The translations under genes were made by a program, and so were the position numbers. The notes beneath the pieces are model-generated. The model ran no database searches and was not told the DNA's origin. It saw nothing but the letters and a program-made list of their open reading frames with translations. DNA of 64,000 nucleotides. It comes from Halosegnis marinus (GTDB lineage Archaea > Halobacteriota > Halobacteria > Halobacteriales > Haloarculaceae). This document shows positions 52,628-61,318 of this stretch, piece by piece (position 1 is the first letter of the stretch; every line of letters begins with the position of its first letter). The stretch is taken from assembly GCF_029338355.1 (NCBI RefSeq), contig NZ_CP119802.1, positions 558,001 to 622,000 of the forward strand. The letters run 5' to 3'.

Positions 52628-53581
52628 TCAGTCCTCGGCCAGCGCCGCGCCCAGCCCGTCCACCGGCCGGTCGGGGTTGAGCGACGACATCTCGGGCGGC
52701 AGGCCGAGCTGGTAGTCGCCCCGCTCGACGCCGTCGCGGAGTTCGACGCGCCCCCGGTGGACGTACACCGCGTCGTCGAGGTGGAGCCGCACCGCCTCCA
52801 AAAGCGCCGACGCCTCCAGGGGCTGGCCGCGGCGCTCTATCTCCCCGACCTCGGCGTCGGCCGGCACGTCGAAGGCGCGCTGGGCGATGACCGGCCCCTG
52901 GTCGAGGTCCGTCGTCACGTAGTGGGCCGTCACGCCCGCGATGCGGACGCCCTCCTCGCGGGCCTGCCGGTACGCCTCCGCGCCGGGGAACGCGGGGAGG
53001 AGGCTCGGGTGGATGTTGATGATGCGGTCCTCGTAGCGGAAGACGACCTCCGGGCCGAGGATGCGCATGTACCGCGCGAGGACGATGAGGTCCGCGTCGT
53101 ACTCGTCGAGCAGGTCGAGCAGTTCCGCCTCGTCCGGCGTCCCCTTCTCGTCGCCCACGTCGTGGAAGGGGACGTCGTACCGCTCGGCCAGCGGTTCGAG
53201 GTCGTCGTGGTTGGCGATGACGACGGATATCTCGGCGTCGAGCTTCCCGTCGGCCCACTCCGCGAACAGCGCCTCCAGACAGTGGCTCTCCTTCGTCGCC
53301 AGCACGGCGATGGTCCGCGTGTCGCGGTCCGCCGGGAACCGAACCCGGACGTCCTGCCCGATCTCGTCGCCGAGGTCCGCGAGCGCCTCGCGGAGTTCGT
53401 CCTCGGTGCAGGTCATCTCCGCGGTGTCGACGTGGAGCGTCATCCGGAAGACGCCCTCCCGGACCGCCTGGTCGAGGTCCTCGATGTTGATGCCGCGCTC
53501 GAACAGCAGCGAGGTGACCCGCGCGATGATTCCCGTCTTGTCGTCGCCGACGACGGTTATCTGTGTGTACTGGCGGGTCAC
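52628..53581 (-). CDS. purU: Formyltetrahydrofolate deformylase-like protein
   Basis: A 317-residue protein: an N-terminal ACT domain (TQITVVGDDKTGIIARVTSLL, to about 80), then a formyl-transferase domain with LATKESHCLEALFAEW near 100 and the catalytic set in RIINIHPSLLPAFPGAEAY near 190 (Asn, His) and AGVTAHYVTTDLDQGPVIAQ near 225 (His, Asp). Residues about 265-317 form an extension absent from classic PurU. It may release formate from 10-formyl-THF or act as a GAR transformylase; purine neighbours allow either. GTG at 53581 preferred (also GTG at 53590). Confidence 0.83.
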   Translation of the reverse strand: MTRQYTQITVVGDDKTGIIARVTSLLFERGINIEDLDQAVREGVFRMTLHVDTAEMTCTEDELREALADLGDEIGQDVRVRFPADRDTRTIAVLATKESHCLEALFAEWADGKLDAEISVVIANHDDLEPLAERYDVPFHDVGDEKGTPDEAELLDLLDEYDADLIVLARYMRILGPEVVFRYEDRIINIHPSLLPAFPGAEAYRQAREEGVRIAGVTAHYVTTDLDQGPVIAQRAFDVPADAEVGEIERRGQPLEASALLEAVRLHLDDAVYVHRGRVELRDGVERGDYQLGLPPEMSSLNPDRPVDGLGAALAED

Positions 53582-53731
53582 GGCGACCACCGGGCGCGGG
53601 ACGTGTCCATACCCCGTGAGGACCGTCGTCGGGCAAAAGCGGCGCGCTCGGCGCAACGCTCGCTTTGCACGAACGTGTACACCGAAACGAACCCACAACC
53701 GTTTTCATCCACGGATACGCACCCACGACCG

Positions 53732-53986
53732 ATGACCGCCTACACCGCGACGGTGACCGTCCGGCTGAAACACGGGGTCCTCGACCCGGAGGCCGAGACG
53801 ACCGAGCGGGCGCTCGAACGGCTCGGCTTCGAACTCTCCGACCTCCGGAGCGCCGACCGCTTCGAGATAGACCTCGACGCCGCGGACGCCGACGCCGCCC
53901 GCGACCGCGCGGGCGAGATGGCCGAACGACTGCTCGCGAACCCGACCATCCACGACTACGAGGTCGCGGTGGCCGAGGCCGAATGA
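53732..53986 (+). CDS. purS: Phosphoribosylformylglycinamidine synthase subunit PurS
   Basis: An 84-residue small subunit that bridges PurQ and PurL in FGAM synthase. TVTVRLKHGVLDPEAETTERALERLGF and the end NPTIHDYEVAVAEAE are typical. Its stop overlaps the purQ start by 4 bp (ATGA), so the two subunits are made together. GTTTTCATC about 28 bp above the ATG may be the TATA element. purL is not in this window. Confidence 0.94.
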   Translation: MTAYTATVTVRLKHGVLDPEAETTERALERLGFELSDLRSADRFEIDLDAADADAARDRAGEMAERLLANPTIHDYEVAVAEAE

Positions 53987-54672
53987 CCGTCGCCGTCGTC
54001 CGGTTCGGCGGGTCGAACTGCGACCGCGACGCGCTCGCGGCGCTCGACCACCTCGGCGTCGACGCCGACATCGTCTGGCACGAGGACGGCCTTCCGAGCG
54101 ATACCGACGGCGTCGTCGTCCCCGGCGGCTTCTCCTACGGCGACTACCTCCGGGCCGGCGCGATGGCCGCGCGCTCGCCCGTGATGGAGGAGGTCCGCGC
54201 CGCGGCCGACGACGGCGTCCCCGTCCTCGGCGTCTGCAACGGCGCGCAGATCGGCTCCGAGTCGGGGCTGACCCCCGGCGCGTTCACCACCAACCGCTCG
54301 GCGCGCTTCCAGTGCGAACACGTCCACCTGCGCGTCGAGAACGCGGACACCCCCTTCACCCGCGCGTTCGACGAGGGCGAGGTGCTCTCGCTCCCCATCG
54401 CGCACGGCGAGGGGCGCTTCGAAATCACCGACGACGCGCTCGCCGACCTCGAATCCGAGGACCGGGTGCTGTTCCGGTACTGCGATGCGGCGGGCGCGGT
54501 CACGGAAGCGGCGAACCCCAACGGCTCGAAGGGGAACGTCGCGGGCGTGCTCGGCGAGCGCGACCACGTCGCCGTCTTGATGCCCCACCCCGAGCGCGCG
54601 ACGCTGCCCGACATCGCGGCGCCGAACGGCGCTGGCACCGACGGCGCGGGCGTGCTGGCGGCGTTTCAGTAA
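53983..54672 (+). CDS. purQ: Phosphoribosylformylglycinamidine synthase subunit PurQ (glutaminase)
   Basis: Provides ammonia to PurL for conversion of FGAR to FGAM. The 229-residue class I glutamine amidotransferase has the start VAVVRFGGSNCDRDA, GFSYGDYLRAGAMA near 47, the nucleophile in LGVCNGAQIGSESGL near 84 and the His-Glu pair in LMPHPERATLPD near 202. It overlaps purS by 4 bp and is convergent with pabC, whose 3' end it overlaps by 7 bp. Confidence 0.95.
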   Translation: MTVAVVRFGGSNCDRDALAALDHLGVDADIVWHEDGLPSDTDGVVVPGGFSYGDYLRAGAMAARSPVMEEVRAAADDGVPVLGVCNGAQIGSESGLTPGAFTTNRSARFQCEHVHLRVENADTPFTRAFDEGEVLSLPIAHGEGRFEITDDALADLESEDRVLFRYCDAAGAVTEAANPNGSKGNVAGVLGERDHVAVLMPHPERATLPDIAAPNGAGTDGAGVLAAFQ

Positions 54673-55535
54673 CAGCGCTCCTCGACCAGTTCGTCGTAGA
54701 GCCGCTGGCACAGCGCCGTTATCGGCCCGCTGCCGACCCGTATCCCGTCCGCCTGCTCGATGGGCCGGACCTCCCACGTCGTGTTCGTGAGGAACGCCTC
54801 GTCCGCGCTCCGCAGGTCGTCCACGTCGTAGGTGCCCGTCTCGACGGGGAACGACTCCTCGCGGGCGAGGGCTAAGACGAGTTCGCGGGTGATGCCGGGG
54901 AGCAGTTCGCCCGCCGCTGGGGTATGGAGGGCACCGTCGTCGACGAAGAAGACGTTGCTCGTCGTCCCCTCCGCGAGCGCGCCCGACTGGTCGCGCAACA
55001 GGGCCTCGTCGGGGCTGTACCCCTCGTTCGACACCCGGCGGAGTTCCAGCCGCGCCATGATGCCGTTGAGGTAGTTGTGGGTCTTCGCGTCCGCGGGGAC
55101 GGCGTTCGACGGCGTGCGGCGGGTCTTCACCGTCTGGACCGTGGCGCCCCCGTCCCAGACGCGCTCGCCGTCCACGCCGCCGCGGGGCAGTGGCTTCGTC
55201 GTCACGACGACGGTCGGGTCCGTCTCGGCGTCGGGGGTGAGCTTGCCGGGCTGGACGCCGCGGGTGACGGACACCCGGACGTAGGCGTCGCGGAGGTCGT
55301 TGGCGTCGAGGGTGTCCGCGACGCGGACCGGGAGGTCGTCGGGGACCGCGTCGGGCATCCCGAGCGTCTCGCAGGTGCGTTCGAGGCGCGCGGCGTGGCG
55401 GTCCCACGCGAACACCTCGCCGCCGTAGGCGCGACACGTCTCGAAGGCGGCGTCGCCGTAGCGGAAGCCGCGGTCCTCGACGCTGACCGTCGCCTCGGCC
55501 GCGGGGACGAGCGAGCCGTCGACGTGGTACTGCAT
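54666..55535 (-). CDS. pabC: Aminodeoxychorismate lyase (class IV aminotransferase fold)
   Basis: A 289-residue PLP enzyme of fold type IV. DGSLVPAAEATVSVEDRGFRYGDAAFETCRAY opens the family pattern. The PLP lysine is in ADAKTHNYLNGIMARLE near 150, and GALAEGTTSNVFFVDDGALHTP near 195 and LPGITRELVL near 220 bind the cofactor phosphate. Branched-chain or D-amino acid aminotransferases share these motifs. pabA and pabB, 0.7 kb upstream on the same strand, make the 4-aminobenzoate-forming lyase the best call. Confidence 0.82.
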   Translation of the reverse strand: MQYHVDGSLVPAAEATVSVEDRGFRYGDAAFETCRAYGGEVFAWDRHAARLERTCETLGMPDAVPDDLPVRVADTLDANDLRDAYVRVSVTRGVQPGKLTPDAETDPTVVVTTKPLPRGGVDGERVWDGGATVQTVKTRRTPSNAVPADAKTHNYLNGIMARLELRRVSNEGYSPDEALLRDQSGALAEGTTSNVFFVDDGALHTPAAGELLPGITRELVLALAREESFPVETGTYDVDDLRSADEAFLTNTTWEVRPIEQADGIRVGSGPITALCQRLYDELVEERCY

Positions 55536-55615
55536 GGCCGCGGCTTCGCGCGCGGAGGGTTTCGTCCTGTCGCTCGGAGCGCGCGGTTATGCTCCCGGCC
55601 GCCGTAGGGGGAGCT

Positions 55616-56278
55616 ATGGTCCGAGCATCGACCGCGCTGGCCGGCCTCGTCGGCGGCGCGGTGGCGGTCGCGGGCGGATGGAGCCTCTATCAGCGGTACA
55701 CGACGGAGCAGGTGCCGTACACCGTCGTCGCACGCGTCGGCGACGCGGAACTGCGCCGCTACCCGGCGACGGTGCTGGTAGAGACGGTCGCGGACAGCCA
55801 GCGGGAGGCGTTCGGCCGCCTGTTCCGCTACATCGACGGGCACAACGCCGGGGACGCGGGCATCTCGATGACCGCGCCCGTCGCCACCGACCGGGGGACG
55901 GAGGTGTCGATGACGGCCCCCGTCGAGGTCGGCCCCGGCACCGACGTGTCGATGACTGCCCCCGTCGAGCGCGGCCGCGACGGCGACGGCGTCCGGATGG
56001 CCTTCTACCTCCCCGCCGAGTACGACCTCGAGTCCGCGCCCCAGCCGCTCGACGAGTCCGTGAGCCTCGTGGTCGTCCCCGAGCGGACGCTCGCAGTGCG
56101 GCGGTTCTCGTGGCGCGCGACGGCCGAGCGCGTCGGTCGCGAGACGGAGCGCCTGCTGGAGACGTTGTCGAGCGCCGACGTCGAGACGACGGACGAGCCG
56201 TTCTACATGGGCTACGACGCGCCGTGGACGCTCCCGTTCCTGCGGCGCAACGAGGTCGCCGTCGAGGTCGCGCGCTAG
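55616..56278 (+). CDS. SOUL-family heme-binding protein with triplicated motif
   Basis: A 220-residue protein with an N-terminal membrane anchor or signal (STALAGLVGGAVAVAGGW) and a SOUL/HBP domain: QVPYTVVARVGDAELRRYPATVLVET, then SMTAPV motifs and YLPAEYDLESAPQPLDESVSL. The conserved SMTAPV segment is present three times in tandem, spaced 14 residues, from about residue 82 to 125. SOUL proteins bind heme or other ligands; the role in archaea is unknown. ATG at 55616 is preferred; the in-frame ATG at 55589 is inside the TATA element GGTTATGC 27 bp upstream. Confidence 0.88.
   Translation: MVRASTALAGLVGGAVAVAGGWSLYQRYTTEQVPYTVVARVGDAELRRYPATVLVETVADSQREAFGRLFRYIDGHNAGDAGISMTAPVATDRGTEVSMTAPVEVGPGTDVSMTAPVERGRDGDGVRMAFYLPAEYDLESAPQPLDESVSLVVVPERTLAVRRFSWRATAERVGRETERLLETLSSADVETTDEPFYMGYDAPWTLPFLRRNEVAVEVAR
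55865..55966 (+). repeat. Three tandem 42-bp units inside the SOUL gene
   Basis: TCGATGAC starts at 55865, 55907 and 55949, an exact 42-bp period. Each unit encodes SMTAPV plus eight further residues, and the third unit is only partly retained. The DNA copies differ at several third positions, so the duplication is not recent. The frame is preserved throughout. Confidence 0.85.
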
Positions 56279-56889
56279 AGCGCGTCGCCGACGAACGTCC
56301 GCACCATCCGCCTGCCGTGTTCGGTGAGAATCGACTCCGGGTGGAACTGTACGCCCTCGTGGGGTTTCTCGGCGTGGCGGACGCCCATCACGACCCCACG
56401 CTCGTCCTCCGTGCGCGCCGTCTCCGCGAGCGCGTCGGGGAGGTCGCCGCGCTCGACCGACAGCGAGTGGTAGCGCCCGACGGAGAGCGCGTCCGGCAGG
56501 TCGCGGAACACGCCCGCGCCGTCGTGGGTCACGACCGAGGGCTTCCCGTGGACCACGTCGGGTGCGTGGCCGACTGGCGCGCCGTTCGCGGCACACAGCG
56601 CCTGGTGGCCGAGACACACCCCGAGCGTCGGGTACGACGTCTCGCGGAACAGGGGAACACAGACGCCCGCGGACTCGGGCGTCCCCGGGCCGGGCGAGAC
56701 GACGACGGCGTCGGGGGCCATGCGTTCGATATCGCCGACGGTGAGGGCGTCGTTCCGGCGGACGACGAGCGCCTCGCGCGCCTCGTCGTGGGTGTGGCCG
56801 AGGTCGACGAGCGCCTCGCCGACGTACTGGACGAGGTTGTAGACGAACGAGTCGTAGTTGTCCACGACGAGGACGGTCGCCTCAGTCAC
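56275..56889 (-). CDS. pabA: Aminodeoxychorismate synthase component II (amidotransferase)
   Basis: A 204-residue class I glutamine amidotransferase that supplies ammonia to Pab[22 protein letters not shown] at the start, the nucleophile in [15 protein letters not shown] near 92, and [11 protein letters not shown] near 185 complete the triad, with the normal CLGHQ motif. The GTG at 56889 overlaps the end of pabB by 8 bp. Paralogue of trpG at 8922; the pab assignment rests on pabB and pabC nearby, and an anthranilate role cannot be excluded. It is convergent with the SOUL gene (4-bp overlap). Confidence 0.86.
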   Translation of the reverse strand: MTEATVLVVDNYDSFVYNLVQYVGEALVDLGHTHDEAREALVVRRNDALTVGDIERMAPDAVVVSPGPGTPESAGVCVPLFRETSYPTLGVCLGHQALCAANGAPVGHAPDVVHGKPSVVTHDGAGVFRDLPDALSVGRYHSLSVERGDLPDALAETARTEDERGVVMGVRHAEKPHEGVQFHPESILTEHGRRMVRTFVGDAL

Positions 56890-58339
56890 CGTCGCCCTCC
56901 ACGGAGAGGCGGGTGCGGTCGAGCGCGGCGTCCAACGCGGTGACGAGCGCACGGCCCTTGTCGAGCGTCTCCTCGTACTCGGCGTCGGGGTCGGAGTCGT
57001 GGACGACGCCCGCGCCGACCCGGAGGCCGTACTCGTCGCCGTACCGGACGAGCGTGCGGATAACGATGTTGAGGGTCGCGCGGCCGTCGAACCCGAGCGC
57101 GAACATCGACCCGGTGTACGGTCCCCGGCGGGTGGCCTCCACCTCGTCGATTATCTCCATCGTCCGGGGTTTGGGCGCCCCGGTGATGGTGCCGCCGGGG
57201 AACGTCGCGGCTATCGCGTCCACGGTGTCGTGGTCGCCGCGCAGGTCGCCCTCGACGAGCGAGACGAGGTGCATCACCTCGGAGTAGCGGTCGACCCGGC
57301 GGTACTCCGACACCTCGACGCTCCCGAACCGCGACACCTTCCCGAGGTCGTTGCGTTCGAGGTCGACCAGCATCGCGTGTTCCGCGCGCTCCTTCTCGTC
57401 GCCGGTCAGTTCGCGCTCCAGCGCGGCGTCCTCGTCGGGGTCGCCACCCCGCGGTCGCGTGCCGGCGATGGGTTCGGTCAGCAGGCGGCCCTCGGGGTTC
57501 GCGTCGAGCAGGAGTTCCGGCGACGCGCTCACGAGGTCGACGCCGGGGAACTCGACGAGGCCGGAGTAGGGCGCGGGGTTCACCTCGCGGAGCGCGTCGT
57601 AGGCCTCGACCGGGTGGACCGCGGCGGGCGCGACCAGCCGCTGGCTCACGTTCGTCTGGAAGGTGTCGCCGTCGCGGACGTATCGCTTGACGCGGCGGAC
57701 CCGCTCCGCGAACTCGGCGCGGGTGCAGTCGCCGGAGAAGCGTACTTCCTCGGCGCGCACGCGGGGTTCGACGGGGGCGGGCGTTCCCTCCGCGGCGTCG
57801 CGGGCGAGCGCGAGCGCGGCCTCGCGGGCCGCCTCGTAGTCGGCCTCGGGGTCCGTCACGCGCGGACACGAGCAGACGCGCAGGGTGACCTCGCCCTCGC
57901 GGGCGTCCGCGGCCTCCCACGCCGCGACGGTGGGGAAGACGCCGAACTGGAGGCGGGGCAGGTCGCGGTCGCGCACGGCGTCGTCGGGGAGCGTTTCGAG
58001 TTCGCGCACGGCGTCGTAGGAGAGCCAGCCGAACGCGCCGCACGGGTACGGAACGTCGCAGTCGCCGCGCGCGAGCGACTCGTCGGCGAGGAGGTCGCGC
58101 AGGGCGTCGAAAACCCCCTCCTCGACGCTCGCGAGGCACTCGGGGTCCGTAGCGAAGTAGCCCCATCCGTTCTGTCCGCCGGTGGTCTCGTAGAAGACGC
58201 CCGTGTCGCCGCGGGCGCGACGGTAGGCGTCGAACGGGTCGTCGACGGCGACGCGCACCTCGACGGGGACGCGCGCGCCGTCGGGCGCGGCGGCCGCTGT
58301 CTCGCGGAAGGCGGCACGGTCGGTGACGACCCGCGGCAT
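56882..58339 (-). CDS. pabB: Aminodeoxychorismate synthase component I
   Basis: A 485-residue chorismate-binding enzyme: [34 protein letters not shown] near 210, [14 protein letters not shown] near 275, [19 protein letters not shown] near 290, [19 protein letters not shown] near 325 and [20 protein letters not shown] near 385. The position held by lysine in E. coli PabB (PIKGT) is alanine here, as in TrpE and in a subset of PabB enzymes. The LLES-type regulatory motif found in trpE at 9497 is absent. With pabA overlapping and pabC close by, aminodeoxychorismate synthesis is favoured. Confidence 0.85.
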   Translation of the reverse strand: MPRVVTDRAAFRETAAAAPDGARVPVEVRVAVDDPFDAYRRARGDTGVFYETTGGQNGWGYFATDPECLASVEEGVFDALRDLLADESLARGDCDVPYPCGAFGWLSYDAVRELETLPDDAVRDRDLPRLQFGVFPTVAAWEAADAREGEVTLRVCSCPRVTDPEADYEAAREAALALARDAAEGTPAPVEPRVRAEEVRFSGDCTRAEFAERVRRVKRYVRDGDTFQTNVSQRLVAPAAVHPVEAYDALREVNPAPYSGLVEFPGVDLVSASPELLLDANPEGRLLTEPIAGTRPRGGDPDEDAALERELTGDEKERAEHAMLVDLERNDLGKVSRFGSVEVSEYRRVDRYSEVMHLVSLVEGDLRGDHDTVDAIAATFPGGTITGAPKPRTMEIIDEVEATRRGPYTGSMFALGFDGRATLNIVIRTLVRYGDEYGLRVGAGVVHDSDPDAEYEETLDKGRALVTALDAALDRTRLSVEGDGD

Positions 58340-58378
58340 ACCCGGAGAAGAACGCGGGCCGGTAACGCCGTTTCGGTT

Positions 58379-59002
58379 CTACTCCTCCGCGCGCTCCTGC
58401 CAGCGCCGGAGGCGCTTCGCGGAGATGCCCGTCTCGTCGGCGAGGGCGTCGGCGTCGGCCTCGACCAGCTGGACGACGGACTCGACGCCCGCGTCCGCGA
58501 GCCGCTTGGCGTAGGCGGGGCCGATGCCGCTGACGGACTCGACGTGCCGGTGGCCGTCCTCCGGCTCCTCCGGGACGGGGCCGGCGGCCTCCGCGGGTTC
58601 GGCCGCCTCGTGGTCCGTGCCGGCGTGGTCGGTCACGTCGCCCGCGGCTTCGGCGGGTTCGGCCGCCTCGTCGTCGGCCGGCGGCTCCTCCGTCACCGAC
58701 GCCGAGCCCTCCTTGTGGGCCGCGGCCTCGGCGTCCTCCTGCTCGTCCTCGTCGTCCTCGTCGTCGAGCGGCTCCGAGACCTGCGAACTCGGGCCGGCGG
58801 CCTCCGCGGGCTCGGCCGCCTCGGCCACCTCGTCGTCGCCGGGCGTCTCCGGCGGCTCCTCGGTCACGGAGGCGGTCGACCCGCTCGCGTCGGTGCCGGC
58901 CGCGGCCGGCTCCTTCACGGCGCGTTCGTTCGACGCGTCCGGCTCCTCGTCCCTACTCGACCCGATGCCGAGTACCGATTTCAGCGTATCCAGCAGTCCC
59001 AT
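58379..59002 (-). CDS. Acidic helix-hairpin-helix protein
   Basis: A 207-residue protein in three parts: an N-terminal MGLLDTLKSVLGIG, a long disordered acidic region (about 20-145), and a C-terminal helix-hairpin-helix domain (ESVSGIGPAYAKRLADAGVESVVQLVEADADAL...) that should bind DNA in a non-specific way. The acidic region contains EAAEPAEAAG three times and ASVTEEPP twice. The HhH unit resembles those in topoisomerase, polymerase and repair proteins. The role is unknown. It lies between pabB and aroE on the same strand. Confidence 0.85.
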   Translation of the reverse strand: MGLLDTLKSVLGIGSSRDEEPDASNERAVKEPAAAGTDASGSTASVTEEPPETPGDDEVAEAAEPAEAAGPSSQVSEPLDDEDDEDEQEDAEAAAHKEGSASVTEEPPADDEAAEPAEAAGDVTDHAGTDHEAAEPAEAAGPVPEEPEDGHRHVESVSGIGPAYAKRLADAGVESVVQLVEADADALADETGISAKRLRRWQERAEE

Positions 59003-59028
59003 AGCGGTCCGGTAGTCGCGCCCCCCTC

Positions 59029-59826
59029 TTAAACTCGGTCCCGCAGCGCTGTATTCATCGCCGCCACGGGTGCCTCGCGCCCGGTCCACAGTTCGAACGC
59101 CTCCACCCCCTGATACAGCAGCATCCACGCGCCGTCCACGGTCGTCGCGCCGGCCGCGCGCGCCTCGCGGAGCAGCCGCGTGTCGAGCGGCGAGTAGACG
59201 GCGTCGAGCACCGCGAGGTCGTCGTGGAGCGCCTCGGCGGGCACGGGCGTCTCGTCGTCCTCCATCCCGACGCTGGTGCAGTTGACGAGCACGTCCGCCT
59301 CCCGGAGCAGGTCGGGGAGCGCGTCGAGGCCGTGGCCGCTCGCGTTCGGGACCTCGGCCGCGAGTTCCTCCGCGCGCGGGACGGTTCGGTTCGCGATACC
59401 GACGCGCATCCCCTCGTCCGCGAGGCCGAAGGCGACGGCCCGGCCCGCGCCGCCCGCGCCGACGACGACCGCCTCCCCCGAGAGCGCCACGTCGTGGCGG
59501 CGCAGCGCCCGGACGGCGCCGGCCGCGTCGGTGTTGTGGCCCGTCGGCGTCTCGCCGGAGAAATCGACGGTGTTCACGGCCCCGATACGCGCCGCGAGCG
59601 GGGCCGGCTCCGTCAGCTCCAGCGCCCGCCGCTTGAACGGGATGGTGACGTTGAGCCCGGCGATACCGAGCGCGTCGGCGCCGTCGAACGCGCGGGCGAG
59701 GGTTCCCTCCGCCGGCTCGAAGGTGACGTAGCGGCCGTCGATGCCGAGCGCGTCGTAGGCGGCCTCGTGCATCGGCGGCGACAGCGAGTGACCGACGGGG
59801 TTGCCGACCAGTCCGAACACCTGCAT
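59029..59826 (-). CDS. aroE: Shikimate dehydrogenase
   Basis: Reduces 3-dehydroshikimate to shikimate with NADPH, upstream of chorismate for tryptophan, 4-aminobenzoate, phenylalanine and tyrosine. The 265-residue enzyme has [20 protein letters not shown] at the start, the catalytic lysine in [12 protein letters not shown] near 64, the aspartate in [14 protein letters not shown] near 99, the nucleotide-binding [17 protein letters not shown] near 121 and the NADP-favouring NRTVPRA near 145. GLY-rich loop and length are normal. The nearby pab genes use its downstream product. Confidence 0.95.
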   Translation of the reverse strand: MQVFGLVGNPVGHSLSPPMHEAAYDALGIDGRYVTFEPAEGTLARAFDGADALGIAGLNVTIPFKRRALELTEPAPLAARIGAVNTVDFSGETPTGHNTDAAGAVRALRRHDVALSGEAVVVGAGGAGRAVAFGLADEGMRVGIANRTVPRAEELAAEVPNASGHGLDALPDLLREADVLVNCTSVGMEDDETPVPAEALHDDLAVLDAVYSPLDTRLLREARAAGATTVDGAWMLLYQGVEAFELWTGREAPVAAMNTALRDRV

Positions 59827-59901
59827 ACGCGGGGCAGTGGCCCTCGGTCGATAAAGCGGCCGGTCGCGGCATCGGGAACAAAGGAGTTACGTGAATCCCT
59901 C

Positions 59902-59915
59902 ACCCCGCTTGGGGT
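59902..59915 (+). promoter_or_regulatory. Small hairpin abutting a start codon
   Basis: ACCCC (59902-59906) and GGGGT (59911-59915) pair around the loop GCTT and end one base before the ATG at 59917. If transcribed, the stem would sit in the 5' leader at the initiation site; if the mRNA is leaderless it lies in the promoter. Confidence 0.35.
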
Positions 59916-59916
59916 A

Positions 59917-61269
59917 ATGGCCGTTCTCGACCGTCTCCGTCATCCGCTCGCCGCGGTGGCCTTCGCCGTCCTCCTCACGATGCCGTGGGTCGTCTCCGAC
60001 CTCACCGGCGCGGCCGAGGGGTACACCACCACGACCGTGGTCACCGTCGCCGGCGTCGCCGTCCTCGGCGCGTCCTTCCTCCTCGCCTGGGGCGCGGAAA
60101 CCGCGGAGAAGGACGTGCCGCGCGCGTTCGCCATCGCCGTGCTGGCCGTCCTCGCGGTCGCGCCCGAGTACGCCGTGGACGCGCTGTACGCGTTCAACGC
60201 CGGGCAGTTCGCCGGCACCGAGCGCGGCATGGAGGCCGCGAACCTCGCGGTCGCCAACATGACCGGCGCGAACCGCATCCTCATCGGCCTCGGCTGGTCC
60301 GGCATCGCGCTGTTCACCGTCTATCGGGCCGGCAGCGGCGCGGACGAGGCCGTCGAGAAGCGCGACGGATTCCTCGCCTCCCGGGTCAACCTCGACCCGG
60401 ACATCTCCACCGAGATAGCCTTCCTCTTCCTCGCGACGATGTGGGCCTTCCTCGTCCCCGTCGGGGGCGGCATCGACATCGTCGATATGGGCGTGCTCGT
60501 CGGCCTCTACGTCCTCTACATCGCCGTCATCCTGAAGGGCGACGTGGAGGAACACGAGGAGCAGGTCGGCGTCCCCGCCTACTTCCAGGCGAAGGCGCGG
60601 AGCGTCCGCGTCCCTATCGTGCTGGCGCTGTTCGCCTACTCCGGCGCGATGATATTCACCGCCGTCGAGCCGTTCGCCCACGGGCTTGAGGTGCTCGGCG
60701 AGGACTTCGGCATCCCCTCGTTCTTCATGATACAGTGGATCGCGCCCCTCGCCTCCGAGTCGCCGGAGCTCATCGTCGTCGCCTACCTCGTCAACAAGGC
60801 GCGCTCGACGGCCGGCTTCAACGCGCTCATCTCCTCGAAGCTGAACCAGTGGACGCTGCTCATCGGGACGCTCGTCGTCGTCTACTCCATCGGGCTGGGG
60901 ACGTACGGCGCGCTCCCGTTCGACGCGAAACAGGCCGCCGAGATATGGATCACCGCCGCGCAGTCGTTCTTCGCGCTGGCGGTGCTCGTGAACTTCAACA
61001 TCAGCATCCGCGAGGCGGTGCTGTTGCTCGTGCTGTTCGCCTCGCAGGTGGGCATCGAGTTCGCCATCATCCGGGACGTCGCCGTCGGCGGCGCCCCCAT
61101 CCCGTTCAGCAGCATCGACCTGCTCCACGGCTACACCGTCCTCTACATGCTCATCGGCATCGCGCTGTTCGTCTCGCGGTGGGGCGCGCTCCAGCGGCTC
61201 TTCCGCCGGCTGGTGGTGACGATGCGCGGCGCGTTCGGCGACGGCGACGGCGCCCAGCCGAGCGACTGA
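59917..61269 (+). CDS. Sodium/calcium exchanger-like membrane protein
   Basis: A 450-residue protein with about twelve hydrophobic segments. Two exchanger-like repeats are visible: VAPEYAVDALYAFNAGQF...ANLAVANMTGANRILIGLGWS near 85-130, and APLASESPELIVVAYLVNKARSTAGFNALISSKLNQWTLLIGT near 278-322. Acidic residues sit where CaCA proteins bind cations. The repeats are diverged from the classic GNxxGSN form, and a hydrophilic cytoplasmic loop (residues about 205-225) separates the halves. Cation antiport is inferred; the ion is unknown. Confidence 0.87.
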   Translation: MAVLDRLRHPLAAVAFAVLLTMPWVVSDLTGAAEGYTTTTVVTVAGVAVLGASFLLAWGAETAEKDVPRAFAIAVLAVLAVAPEYAVDALYAFNAGQFAGTERGMEAANLAVANMTGANRILIGLGWSGIALFTVYRAGSGADEAVEKRDGFLASRVNLDPDISTEIAFLFLATMWAFLVPVGGGIDIVDMGVLVGLYVLYIAVILKGDVEEHEEQVGVPAYFQAKARSVRVPIVLALFAYSGAMIFTAVEPFAHGLEVLGEDFGIPSFFMIQWIAPLASESPELIVVAYLVNKARSTAGFNALISSKLNQWTLLIGTLVVVYSIGLGTYGALPFDAKQAAEIWITAAQSFFALAVLVNFNISIREAVLLLVLFASQVGIEFAIIRDVAVGGAPIPFSSIDLLHGYTVLYMLIGIALFVSRWGALQRLFRRLVVTMRGAFGDGDGAQPSD

Positions 61270-61318
61270 GCGGGCACTACCCAAACCCCTTTGCGGGCGA
61301 CCCGCCTACCGCGGTGCA

